From an uncultured Pseudomonas sp. (GTDB taxonomy: Bacteria > Pseudomonadota > Gammaproteobacteria > Pseudomonadales > Pseudomonadaceae): a stretch of 64,000 bases of DNA. How positions within the stretch are numbered: position 1 is the first letter of the stretch; each line of letters begins with the position of its first letter. Positions 18,046 through 25,341 of the stretch are shown here, piece by piece. Location: NCBI RefSeq assembly GCF_943846705.1, contig NZ_OX044366.1:3596001-3660000 (forward strand). Direction: 5' to 3'. The position numbers and the translations under genes are program-made. Below the pieces are notes generated by a model that worked only from the letters and a program-made list of their open reading frames with translations, was not told where the DNA came from and searched no databases.

Positions 18046-18219
18046 ATGAGCAGTCCAATAAACAGCTGGGAAGGTGCCAGCACTGTCTTCACTTTCGCCG
18101 ACAAGCCCATGGTTTTGGGCTTTATCCTCGTCGTAGCCGTTGCCCTAACGATCTTCGCCATTTACGCCACCGTGCGTCACGAGCAGGTCAGCTATAAAAG
18201 CCCGATGATCAAGAAGTAA
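18046..18219 (+). CDS. Small single-span membrane protein next to Amt
   Basis: This 57-aa protein starts at ATG 18046, six bases after the ribosome site TAGGAGA, 57 bases behind the Amt gene. It has a short polar N-terminus (SSPINSWEGAS), one membrane helix (VLGFILVVAVALTIFAIYA, about residues 23-41) and a basic tail ending SPMIKK. I recognise no named family. Its strong ribosome site, its place before a terminator and its sharing of the sigma-54 transcript make it a likely real gene, perhaps an accessory or stability subunit of the transporter. Confidence 0.7.
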   Translation: MSSPINSWEGASTVFTFADKPMVLGFILVVAVALTIFAIYATVRHEQVSYKSPMIKK

Positions 18220-18224
18220 GTTCA

Positions 18225-18256
18225 GCCGTCCGCCGCCCAAAGGGGCGTCGGACGGC
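18225..18256 (+). terminator. Terminator hairpin after the Amt unit
   Basis: GCCGTCCG (18225-18232) pairs with CGGACGGC (18249-18256), with an inner GCCC/GGGG stem and an AAA loop. It begins five bases after the small protein stop. No T-run follows. Confidence 0.6.
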
Positions 18257-18268
18257 CTGGAGTCAGCC

Positions 18269-18913
18269 ATGTTTAGTCCAGTTTTCTGTCTACTCACACC
18301 TCCCAACCTTGGCCTTAAGGCCATCGCATTCAGCCTGCACTCACTGAGTAATCTGCACTACAGCAGCACGTTGCAGGTCTGCCTGGCGCGGTTGCGAAAT
18401 CAACTCGACCTCCGGCACAGCCAACGGCAGATGGCGGGTTTTAATGCATTACGCTTGCGTATGGGGCGTTCGCCCAAACGTTTTCCAGCGTCGCCACAGG
18501 CCCTACTCGACCAGTACCAACGTCACTCTGGCCTACGGCCAATCTCACCGATCGTCGATCTTTATAATCAATGGTCATTGAACAGTGGCTTATCGATTGG
18601 TGCCCATGATTTACGGCATCTACAGCTGCCGGCCAGCTTGACCCTAACCCAGGGCGGTGAAAGCTTTCAGGCACTGGGCAGCCAAACCAGCCATCCGCTA
18701 CCTACTGGCGAGTACGCCTACATAGACGCCAAAGGTCAGGTGCTTTGTCGTATGGAATACCGGCAATGTGCGGCTACCGCCTTAGATGAAACGAGCGACT
18801 CAGCCCTGTTTATCGTCCAGGGCCATCCCGATACCAACCCGCAATACCTGCAGCAGGTCGCTGCTGGCCTCAAGAGCGATCTGATGCGCTGCTGCGCTAG
18901 CCGCGTAGCCTGA
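18269..18913 (+). CDS. Solo B3/4-domain (phenylalanyl-tRNA synthetase beta-like) protein
   Basis: This 214-aa protein carries a stand-alone B3/B4 tRNA-binding/editing domain. The key block is LRPISPIVDLYNQWSLNSGL followed by IGAHDLRHL (about residues 88-117). LTQGGESFQALG and the late VLCRMEYRQCAAT (about 168-180) complete the pattern. Such proteins are found in many bacteria and are thought to edit mischarged tRNA or bind free amino acids, but the role is not settled. GGAG precedes ATG 18269. It lies just past the terminator of the Amt unit. It has no obvious link to amine oxidation except that unusual amino acids such as N-methylglutamate accumulate in this pathway. Confidence 0.72.
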   Translation: MFSPVFCLLTPPNLGLKAIAFSLHSLSNLHYSSTLQVCLARLRNQLDLRHSQRQMAGFNALRLRMGRSPKRFPASPQALLDQYQRHSGLRPISPIVDLYNQWSLNSGLSIGAHDLRHLQLPASLTLTQGGESFQALGSQTSHPLPTGEYAYIDAKGQVLCRMEYRQCAATALDETSDSALFIVQGHPDTNPQYLQQVAAGLKSDLMRCCASRVA

Positions 18914-19040
18914 CGTCCGAGGCGTTACCCGGCCTTTGGGTTAGCAACGTTATTGGCAGGTACTCACGGCGTTCACGCCCACCCTCCGGGCCAGAATAAT
19001 GGCCAACCCTTCATAACGGCACTCAAGCGACGCAAAGGTC

Positions 19041-19088
19041 GCCATCGGCTGCGGGGCCGTGCGCTATGCACCGCTCGCAGCCGATGGC
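19041..19088 (-). terminator. Long inverted repeat after the SMR gene
   Basis: GCCATCGGCTGCG (19041-19053) and CGCAGCCGATGGC (19076-19088) are a perfect 13-bp inverted repeat with a 22-base spacer. It lies just past the stop of the SMR gene and also faces the converging B3/4 gene, so it may stop both. Confidence 0.6.
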
Positions 19089-19104
19089 TATTGCATTAGG
19101 TTGT

Positions 19105-19446
19105 TCAGACCACCGTTGACGTGCTGACCAGCTTGAGCCCTACCACACCCGCGATGATCAGGCCCAAGCAGCCCAATCGCGCCAATTGGGCAGGCTCATT
19201 GAGCACCGCGATGCCATAGATCGCCGTACCCAGAGCACCGATGCCAACCCATACTGCATAGGCCGTCCCTACCGGCAAGGTGCGCACCGCGAGCGACAGC
19301 AGGTACAGACTGATAACGATGAATAGCCCGCAGTAAAGGCTGGGCCACAGGCGGGTGAAGCCTTCGGTTCGCGGGATTGCTGCGGCGTACATCACCTCGC
19401 AAACACCGGCCGCCAGCAAGACCATCCATGCACCATAAGTAGTCAT
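19105..19446 (-). CDS. Small multidrug resistance (SMR) exporter, Gdx/SugE-like
   Basis: This is a 113-aa, four-helix inner-membrane protein that works as a dimer driven by protons. The conserved membrane Glu is in GVCEVMYAAA (about residue 16). The motif LPVGTAYAVWVGIGALGTAI (about 57-76) is of the SugE/Gdx type, whose best known substrates are guanidinium and small quaternary ammonium ions. The start at 19446 (MTTYGAWMVL) has AAGGAG upstream; the longer frame to 19503 is not supported. No guanidine riboswitch was recognised upstream. It lies behind mgsC but is separated by a strong terminator. It might export methylated ammonium or guanidinium compounds; this is inference. Confidence 0.85.
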   Translation of the reverse strand: MTTYGAWMVLLAAGVCEVMYAAAIPRTEGFTRLWPSLYCGLFIVISLYLLSLAVRTLPVGTAYAVWVGIGALGTAIYGIAVLNEPAQLARLGCLGLIIAGVVGLKLVSTSTVV

Positions 19447-19527
19447 ATAAGCTCCTTTATATAAAACGCGATCACGCCGTGAGCAGCGCTTCATGCACCT
19501 CACTCAGCGAGATAATTGCTATGCAAA

Positions 19528-19553
19528 AAAAGGCCCGCCGAAGCGGGCCTTTT
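19528..19553. terminator. Bidirectional intrinsic terminator after gmaS-mgsABC
   Basis: AAAAGGCCCGC (19528-19538), loop CGAA, GCGGGCCTTTT (19543-19553) form a perfect stem with T-tracts in both orientations. It closes the minus-strand mgs operon and separates it from the SMR gene. Confidence 0.9.
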
Positions 19554-19618
19554 CGATAATCGATCGCAGCAGTGCTGGCACTACTGCGAATCGGCGTATC
19601 AACACTGCAGATCAGCGG

Positions 19619-20956
19619 CTAGTAGCTCTTGCCCGGAATCCAGCTGGTACCCGCCAGCGGCACACGGGCCATCGCCGCAGACTCTACGGTCAATGCCACC
19701 AGATCCTCAGGGTCGAGGTTGTGCAGGTGGGACTTACCGCAGGCCCGAGCCATGGTCTGGGCTTCCAGCACCAGCACGCGCAGGTAGTTAGCCAGGCGAC
19801 GACCGCCCTCGATCGGATCCAGACGCTTGGACAGCTCTGGGTCCTGAGTGGTGATACCCGCCGGGTCACGACCATTCTGCCAGTCATCGTAGAACCCGGC
19901 AGCCGAACCGATTTTCTTCAACTCCTCGTCCAGGCGCGGGTGGTTGTCACCCAGGGCAATCAACGCCGCTGTACCGATCGCTACAGCATCAGCACCCAAG
20001 GCCATGGCCTTGGCTACGTCGGCACCGTTGCGGATGCCACCGGAGACAATCAGCTGCACCTTGCGGTGCATGCCCATCTCCTGCAGGGCCTGCACGGCCT
20101 GGGGGATGGCCGGCAGGATAGGAATACCGACGTGCTCAATAAACACTTCCTGGGTCGCCGCAGTACCGCCCTGCATGCCGTCGAGGACGATCACATCAGC
20201 ACCGGCCTTAACGGCCAGCTTGACGTCGTAGTACGGGCGGCTAGCGCCGATCTTCACGTAAATCGGTTTTTCCCAGTCGGTGATCTCACGGATCTCGGCG
20301 ATCTTGATCGCCAGGTCATCCGGGCCGGTCCAGTCTGGGTGACGGCAAGCACTGCGCTGGTCAACACCAATCGGCAGGGTGCGCATGCCGGCAACCCGCT
20401 CGGTCACCTTCATGCCCAACAGCATGCCGCCACCGCCGGGCTTGGCGCCCTGACCGAGAACGATCTCGATGGCATCAGCCTTACGCAGGTCATCCGGGTT
20501 CATGCCGTAACGCGACGGCAGGTACTGGTACACCAAGTGCTGCGACTGGCCGCGCTCTTCCGGGGTCATGCCGCCGTCGCCGGTAGTGGTACTGGTGCCG
20601 GCGATGCTGGCGCCACGGCCCAAGGCTTCTTTAGCGTTGGCCGACAGTGCGCCGAAGCTCATACCGGCGATGGTTACCGGGATCTTCAGGTGCAGTGGCT
20701 TCTTGGCGAAGCGGTTGCCGAGAATTACATCGGTGCCGCACTTCTCACGGTAGCCTTCAAGCGGATAGCGCGACACGCTGGCGCCGATCAGCAGCAAGTC
20801 ATCGAAGTGCGGCAGCTTACGCTTGGTGCCACCACCCCGGATGTCGTAGATGCCGGTTTCGGCAGCACGCTGGATTTCCTGGATCGTCAGGCGGTCGAAT
20901 GTAGCGGACTCGCGCAGCACGGGTGGAGCTGCTTTCTGGGTAGTTTGGTCGCTCAT
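19619..20956 (-). CDS. mgsC: N-methylglutamate synthase subunit C (glutamate synthase FMN domain)
   Basis: This 445-aa protein corresponds to the central FMN-binding domain of glutamate synthase as a separate subunit. In N-methylglutamate synthase it joins the methylamino group from gamma-glutamylmethylamide to the carbon acceptor. Visible blocks are PVTIAGMSFGALSANAKEAL (about residues 93-112), TSTTTGDGGMTPEER, GQGAKPGGGGMLLG (about 168-181) and a flavin-phosphate region VSGGIRNGADVAKAMALGAD (about 306-325) followed by VAIGTAALIALG. A Cys-rich iron-sulphur segment is not obvious beyond CRHPDW. It starts 16 bases after mgsB and is the last gene before a terminator. A simple glutamate synthase role is less likely, given gmaS in the same operon. 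Confidence 0.88.
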   Translation of the reverse strand: MSDQTTQKAAPPVLRESATFDRLTIQEIQRAAETGIYDIRGGGTKRKLPHFDDLLLIGASVSRYPLEGYREKCGTDVILGNRFAKKPLHLKIPVTIAGMSFGALSANAKEALGRGASIAGTSTTTGDGGMTPEERGQSQHLVYQYLPSRYGMNPDDLRKADAIEIVLGQGAKPGGGGMLLGMKVTERVAGMRTLPIGVDQRSACRHPDWTGPDDLAIKIAEIREITDWEKPIYVKIGASRPYYDVKLAVKAGADVIVLDGMQGGTAATQEVFIEHVGIPILPAIPQAVQALQEMGMHRKVQLIVSGGIRNGADVAKAMALGADAVAIGTAALIALGDNHPRLDEELKKIGSAAGFYDDWQNGRDPAGITTQDPELSKRLDPIEGGRRLANYLRVLVLEAQTMARACGKSHLHNLDPEDLVALTVESAAMARVPLAGTSWIPGKSY

Positions 20957-20971
20957 GTTCTTGCTCCTGGA

Positions 20972-21655
20972 TCAGTACGCGGAGGCGTTATCGACTTTGA
21001 AGTTGTACAGCTGGCGGGCTGAGCCATAGCGCTTGAAGTCCGCCGCTTTTTCGTTGAAACCGGCACGATCAAGCAGCGCCTGGAGCTCTTCGATATGCTC
21101 GGCACGCATCTCTTTGGCGATGCAGTCCGACCCCAAGGATTCGACTGTGCCCTTAACGTAGATGCGTGTCTCGTACAGCGAATCGCCCAGCGCATCGCCT
21201 GCGTCACCGCAGACCACTAAACGGCCGGCCTGACCCATAAAGCAGCTCATATGGCCAATGCTGCCGCCGACGACGATGTCGACACCTTTCATGGAGATGC
21301 CGCAACGTGCGCCGGCATCGCCTTCGATGACCAACAGACCGCCGTGAGCGGTGGCACCTGCAGCCTGAGAGGCGCTGCCCTTGACGCGCACGTAGCCGGA
21401 CATCATGTTCTCAGCGCAGCCAACACCGACGTTACCGTGCACAGTGACTGAAGCTTTCTGGTTCATGCCCGCGCAGTAGTAGCCGGCATGGCCCTCGATA
21501 TCGATGGAGATCTCCTCGTTCACACCAACCGCCAGGTTGTGTGCGCCGTTGGGATGGGTCACTACCCACTCGCGGTCTTGCAACTCTTTGCTCTGATCGT
21601 GCAGAGCCTGGTTCAAATCACGCACAGTGGCGTTGGATAGGTCGATAGTTTTCAT
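20972..21655 (-). CDS. mgsB: N-methylglutamate synthase subunit B (GXGXG domain)
   Basis: This 227-aa subunit is the GXGXG beta-helix domain found at the C-terminus of glutamate synthase and in GlxC/FwdC proteins. Repeated turns such as GHAGYYCAGMNQKASVTVHG, then GNVGVGCAENMMSGYVRVKG and GDAGARCGISMKGVDIVVGG, show the right-handed helix. It holds the complex together and shapes the tunnel between the amidotransferase and FMN sites. The start at 21655 (MKTIDLSNATV) has AAGGAG upstream; the upstream extension to 21718 overlaps mgsA and is not needed. It sits between mgsA and mgsC in the usual order. Confidence 0.87.
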   Translation of the reverse strand: MKTIDLSNATVRDLNQALHDQSKELQDREWVVTHPNGAHNLAVGVNEEISIDIEGHAGYYCAGMNQKASVTVHGNVGVGCAENMMSGYVRVKGSASQAAGATAHGGLLVIEGDAGARCGISMKGVDIVVGGSIGHMSCFMGQAGRLVVCGDAGDALGDSLYETRIYVKGTVESLGSDCIAKEMRAEHIEELQALLDRAGFNEKAADFKRYGSARQLYNFKVDNASAY

Positions 21656-21666
21656 GTGTGAGCTCC

Positions 21667-22572
21667 TTAAGCCGACTCGCGTTCCCAGATGTACATAGTG
21701 GCTGGGACAGGTTCCCAAACCTTGGCTTTCTCGATGCCTGGCAGGCTGGACAACGCCTGGTATTCCGAGGCCATGGCCACGTAGTCATCGGTTTCGGCAA
21801 GAATCGCCGGCTTGCAGGCAATCGGATCGCGGATCACAGCAAAGCCGTTACGGGTGCCGATGGCGAAGGTGAAAAAGCCATCCAGCGCTTCAAGGGAGCT
21901 GTCCAGCGCGGTCTTCAACGAGTCGCCCTGCTGCAGACGCCAGGCCAGATAACCGGCAGCGACTTCGGTATCGTTTTCGGTGTCGAACTTGATGCCTTCG
22001 CGGCGCAGTTCCTGACGCAGACGGAAGTGGTTGGACAGCGAGCCGTTGTGCACCAGGCACAGGTCGGCACCGGTAGAGAACGGGTGGCTACCTTCCATGG
22101 TCACCGCACTCTCAGTGGCCATACGGGTGTGGCCGATGATGTGGCTGCCCTGCATATTTTTAAGACCGAAGCGCTCGGAGATTTCCTTCGGCAGGCCCAT
22201 GCCCTTGAGGATCTCAATGCTTTTACCCGCGCTCATGATGCGCACAGTTGGCGCCAGCTCAGCCAAGGCAGCGCGCACGGTGGCTTCTTCGGCCTGGATT
22301 TTCAGTACGATGGCGCTGGCGTTCTGGAACCAATCCAGCTCAGCACCTAGCGTGTCTTCTAAAGCTGCAACCAGCGCCTTGAAATCATAGCCTTCAGTGG
22401 TGGCCTGCAGGGTCAGCTTGACCCAGCCGTCCGGGACCTCATCACCGTAAATGGCGAAGCCGGCACTGTCGGGGCCACGATCAGTCATCGCTTCGAGCAT
22501 CGGCTCGAACAACGCACCCAGCTGAGACTCCAGCGCCGGATTTTTCAGGTAAAGACCAACAATTCCACACAT
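21667..22572 (-). CDS. mgsA: N-methylglutamate synthase subunit A (class II amidotransferase)
   Basis: This 301-aa protein is a class II (Ntn) amidotransferase. The start was set at 22572 because the next codon gives the catalytic Cys2 (MCGIVGLYL) after Met removal, and GGAG lies eight bases upstream; a TTG two codons earlier would bury the Cys. MTDRGPDSAGFAIYG (about residues 29-43), GHTRMATESAV and HNGSLSNHFRLRQEL (about 176-190) are family blocks. In this pathway it hydrolyses gamma-glutamylmethylamide, releasing methylamine that is channelled to MgsC. It is 72 bases behind gmaS. A plain glutamine amidotransferase would look much the same; context decides. Confidence 0.87.
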   Translation of the reverse strand: MCGIVGLYLKNPALESQLGALFEPMLEAMTDRGPDSAGFAIYGDEVPDGWVKLTLQATTEGYDFKALVAALEDTLGAELDWFQNASAIVLKIQAEEATVRAALAELAPTVRIMSAGKSIEILKGMGLPKEISERFGLKNMQGSHIIGHTRMATESAVTMEGSHPFSTGADLCLVHNGSLSNHFRLRQELRREGIKFDTENDTEVAAGYLAWRLQQGDSLKTALDSSLEALDGFFTFAIGTRNGFAVIRDPIACKPAILAETDDYVAMASEYQALSSLPGIEKAKVWEPVPATMYIWERESA

Positions 22573-22644
22573 AGTCAAAACTCCACGGCAGAAGACGCCC
22601 TACCCATTTCGCAGGGCGTCGAAAACGGTTAATAGATCCGGTGA

Positions 22645-23979
22645 TCAGAAAAATTCGGTGTAGCGCTTCAGTTCCCAATCAGAAACGTGACGGCTGTACT
22701 CCACCCATTCCATGCGCTTTAGCTTGATAAACTCATCAACAATTCCGGGCCCCAGGACTTCGCGAAATAGCGGGTCAGCTTCCAGTGCGTCACAGGCTTC
22801 CTTGAGTGACTGCGGCAGCGTTTTAATACCGCGTGCAGCAATCTCCTCAAGGCTGAGCTTGTAGAGGTTCTCGTTACAGACATTGTCGATTTCCAGCTTG
22901 CGGTCGATGCCATCCAGGCCGGCGGCGATGATTGCGGCTGTCACCAGGTAAGGGTTACAGCCTGCATCTGGTAAGCGGAACTCGAGCCGACCGTAGGGCA
23001 CGCGCACCATGGCCGAGCGGTTGTTGGAGCCGAAGGCGATAAATGCAGGTGCCCACGTAGCGCCGGACAGTGAATTGCCGACCACCAAACGCTTATAAGA
23101 ATTAACCGTTGGTGCGGCAAAGGCACACAGCGCTGGACCATGCGCCAGAAGACCTGCAGCGAAGTGGTAGGCCATTTTCGATAAGCCCATGCCACTTGGA
23201 TCGCTGGCGTCATGGAACATATTTTTGTTCGTGTCGCTGCTGATCGACAGATGGAAGTGCATGCCGTTACCGGCGCGCTTAGGGTCCGGCTTAGGCATGA
23301 ACGAGCAAATCATGCCCATGTCGTTGGCGATCTCGCCGGCGGCCATGCGGAAGAAGGTGAAGCGGTCAGCTGACTCCAAGGCATCGCTGTAGGTGTAATT
23401 GATCTCGAACTGGCCGTTGGCATCTTCATGATCAATTTGATAAATATCGAAACCTACCGGCTGCAGCGCCTCGGTCAAACGCTCGAGAAACTCACGGGAG
23501 CGCGACAGGCCCTTATAGTCGTAGCAAGGCTTGTCCAAATTATCGGAGCCATCGACCAGCTGCAGCTTGCCGTCGGTGTCACGGCGAAACAGGCTGAACT
23601 CCGGCTCAAGCCCGGTATTCAAGGTCCAGCCCTTGTCGCTCAGACGCTGCACTTGCTGCTGCAGAACATAGCGGCTGTCATACGGATGCGGCTTGCCTTC
23701 GACATGACCCACACACACCACGCGGCCATAACCAGGCTGCCAAGGAACCGGGGTTAATGTGGACAGGTCGCCACGTGCCATAAAGTCAGGGCCATGGGGC
23801 TCCATGCCCATGCCGCAGATAGCAAAGCCCGCAAAACCGGCACCTTCTTCAGCCACCGTCTTGAGGCCGGAAACGGGCACAGACTTGGTCTTCGCCGCAC
23901 CATGGATATCGACGAACTGGGCCAGCACATACTTGATGCCGTGCTGATCAATGAGCCGCTGCGTTTCAGATGGCAACAT
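22645..23979 (-). CDS. gmaS: Gamma-glutamylmethylamide synthetase
   Basis: GmaS joins methylamine to glutamate with ATP. The 444-aa protein has the glutamine synthetase fold: an N-terminal grasp domain with YVLAQFVDIHGAAKTKSVPV (about residues 17-36) and a catalytic domain with NGQFEINYTYSDALESADR (about 189-207). AGNGMHFHLSIS (about 236-247), NSYKRLVVG and RSAMVRVPYGRLEFRLPDAG (about 317-336) complete it. Glutamine synthetase itself and gamma-glutamylputrescine synthetase are relatives. The assignment rests on the short N-terminus, the length and the operon with mgsABC. The ribosome site AGGAG precedes ATG 23979. A sigma-54 promoter and an inverted repeat lie about 160-200 bases upstream, so nitrogen and amine control are likely. 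Confidence 0.92.
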   Translation of the reverse strand: MLPSETQRLIDQHGIKYVLAQFVDIHGAAKTKSVPVSGLKTVAEEGAGFAGFAICGMGMEPHGPDFMARGDLSTLTPVPWQPGYGRVVCVGHVEGKPHPYDSRYVLQQQVQRLSDKGWTLNTGLEPEFSLFRRDTDGKLQLVDGSDNLDKPCYDYKGLSRSREFLERLTEALQPVGFDIYQIDHEDANGQFEINYTYSDALESADRFTFFRMAAGEIANDMGMICSFMPKPDPKRAGNGMHFHLSISSDTNKNMFHDASDPSGMGLSKMAYHFAAGLLAHGPALCAFAAPTVNSYKRLVVGNSLSGATWAPAFIAFGSNNRSAMVRVPYGRLEFRLPDAGCNPYLVTAAIIAAGLDGIDRKLEIDNVCNENLYKLSLEEIAARGIKTLPQSLKEACDALEADPLFREVLGPGIVDEFIKLKRMEWVEYSRHVSDWELKRYTEFF

Positions 23980-24138
23980 GAGGTTTCACTCCTAATTTAG
24001 AGGCAAGGCGGTTAAAGAGCGGCAGGTGAACGTGGGCACTTTGAAATGCCCGAATCGCTAAAAACCGGGAGAAGGCTGTTACTGCGAGAAGCAGTTGATT
24101 CGAGGAGGTCAGGCTCATATCGGTATGCTAATTCCATG

Positions 24139-24164
24139 AGGGAAACTTTATTTCCCTACAGGAA
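24139..24164. promoter_or_regulatory. Operator-like repeat at the gmaS start region
   Basis: AGGGAAACTTTATTTCCCT (24139-24157) is a perfect 7-bp inverted repeat, followed by a GGAA half-site at 24161. It covers the expected transcription start of the sigma-54 promoter for gmaS, as expected for a repressor site. Confidence 0.65.
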
Positions 24165-24180
24165 TGCAATCACCTTGCCA
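24165..24180 (-). promoter_or_regulatory. Sigma-54 promoter of gmaS
   Basis: On the minus strand the bases read TGGCAAGGTGATTGCA, close to TGGCACG-N4-TTGCA with correct -24/-12 spacing. It faces gmaS, about 185 bases from its start codon. Confidence 0.72.
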
Positions 24181-24234
24181 GAATGCGTCGGCCACTAAAA
24201 AAACGCTGAGGAGCGGTCAGCCTTCTGTTTATAT

Positions 24235-24260
24235 GGGAATATACGTTTCCCAGAGGGAAA
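24235..24260. promoter_or_regulatory. Operator-like repeats upstream of the XRE-cupin gene
   Basis: GGGAATATACGTTTCCC (24235-24251) and TTTCCC-aga-GGGAAA (24246-24260) overlap, giving three alternating half-sites. The cluster stands about 95 bases before the regulator gene, which suggests autoregulation. Confidence 0.6.
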
Positions 24261-24354
24261 GCTTGGGGGCAGCCGAAGGCTGAGATACTTAGCTCGCACT
24301 TTCTTTGTGCGAAATTAAATTTCTTGAACCTAAATTGTGCAGGAATATCGCTCT

Positions 24355-24951
24355 ATGTCGAATGACACCCAACCCCGCCTTAGGCTGGAGCAATACTTGG
24401 GCATGCAGATCAAACGGCAGCGCCAGGAGCAGGAGCTGAAGCTGGCGGATGTGGCGCGTATCGCCAACATCAGTCAGGGCATGCTGAGTAAAATTGAAAA
24501 CGCCCAGGTGTCGACCAGCCTGGAGATTCTCAGCCGGCTTTGCGACGTGCTCGGCATGCCGATGTCAAAACTCTTCAGCCAGTACGACCAGCCTGACGGC
24601 AGTGCGCTGCTGGTTAAAGCCGGTGAAGGCCTTGAAGTAGTCCGCCGTGGCACAGAGAAGGGTCATACCTATCGGCTGCTTAACCATACGCGAGGGCCGA
24701 AGAAGAACTTCGAGGCCTATATGGTGAGCATGGATGACGCCAGTGAGGAGTTCCCCACCTTCGCCCATCCCGGCACCGAGTTCCTGCACCTGCTGGAAGG
24801 TGAGTTGGTCTACCGTCACGGTAATCAGCTCTATCATATGCAGGCTGGGGACAGCCTGACCTTTGAGGGCGAAGTCCCGCATGGACCCGAGCAATTGCTG
24901 CACGTCCCAATCCGCCTGCTCTCGATCATGAACTACAGCAAGGATTCATGA
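24355..24951 (+). CDS. XRE-family regulator with C-terminal cupin sensor
   Basis: This 198-aa regulator has a helix-turn-helix of the Cro/XRE type (ADVARIANISQGMLSKIENA, about residues 29-48) and a cupin_2 domain (HPGTEFLHLLEGELVYRHGN, about 138-157, then AGDSLTFEGEVPHGPEQL). Relatives such as PuuR respond to polyamines or other amines. The start at 24355 (MSNDTQPRL) gives the usual length; a GTG at 24337 would add six residues. It is divergent from gmaS, and GGGAA/TTCCC repeats occur in the shared region, before purU2-mgd and before the dmm operon. It is therefore the best candidate for a pathway-specific regulator binding those repeats. The effector, perhaps a methylamine or gamma-glutamylmethylamide, is inferred. 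Confidence 0.85.
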   Translation: MSNDTQPRLRLEQYLGMQIKRQRQEQELKLADVARIANISQGMLSKIENAQVSTSLEILSRLCDVLGMPMSKLFSQYDQPDGSALLVKAGEGLEVVRRGTEKGHTYRLLNHTRGPKKNFEAYMVSMDDASEEFPTFAHPGTEFLHLLEGELVYRHGNQLYHMQAGDSLTFEGEVPHGPEQLLHVPIRLLSIMNYSKDS

Positions 24952-25007
24952 GCCATTCGGCTGTGACTGCATTACACAATCTACAAAGGGCTGCATCGCA
25001 GGCTCAT

Positions 25008-25029
25008 GGCGCTTATCCCTATAAGCGCC
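25008..25029 (+). terminator. Hairpin after the XRE-cupin gene
   Basis: GGCGCTTAT (25008-25016), loop CCCT, ATAAGCGCC (25021-25029) form a perfect 9-bp stem, 57 bases past the regulator stop. No T-run follows, so it may equally be a REP-like element. Confidence 0.5.
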
Positions 25030-25140
25030 GGGCTACCTCCTCCTTCGACGCCCCTGACCTCTGATACCCCCCCGCGCAAAATGCCCTCCTCACCCTCGAT
25101 CTCGTGCGCCCCACCTTTGATGCCCTGAACAGCCTCACTG

Positions 25141-25206
25141 GCTAGACCGGCACCGGCAAATAGTTTCCCACCAGGATATAAATTTTCACAAAACGCTAGA
25201 CCGGCA
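25141..25206. repeat. Direct repeat GCTAGACCGGCA in the purU2 leader
   Basis: GCTAGACCGGCA occurs at 25141-25152 and again at 25195-25206, 54 bases apart, in the 390-base gap before purU2. Between them is a partial TTCCC-acca-GGAT site (25165-25177). The spacing is close to five helical turns, so this may be an activator site. The rest of the gap has no recognised gene. Confidence 0.35.
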
Positions 25207-25233
25207 GGATTACTTCGCATATAAAAGCGCCAC

Positions 25234-25250
25234 GGGAAATTTATATTCCC
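25234..25250. promoter_or_regulatory. Operator-like repeat before purU2-folD2-mgdABCD
   Basis: GGGAAATTTATATTCCC has the same half-sites and 7-base spacing as the gmaS and XRE sites. It lies 92 bases before purU2 in an AT-rich stretch that is probably the promoter. Confidence 0.6.
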
Positions 25251-25341
25251 TTCAGTTAAAAATATTCACCTATAAAAAATACTTTCGCCCACGCATTTAC
25301 GCTTTGAAATCAGCTGCCGCCCCCCCTATCGAGGACATGAC

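Noticed and set aside
19493..21022. A 509-codon open frame on the plus strand opposite mgsC
   Set aside because: It is the antisense shadow of the clearly recognised FMN subunit; the residues show no domain and the terminator at 19528 lies inside it.
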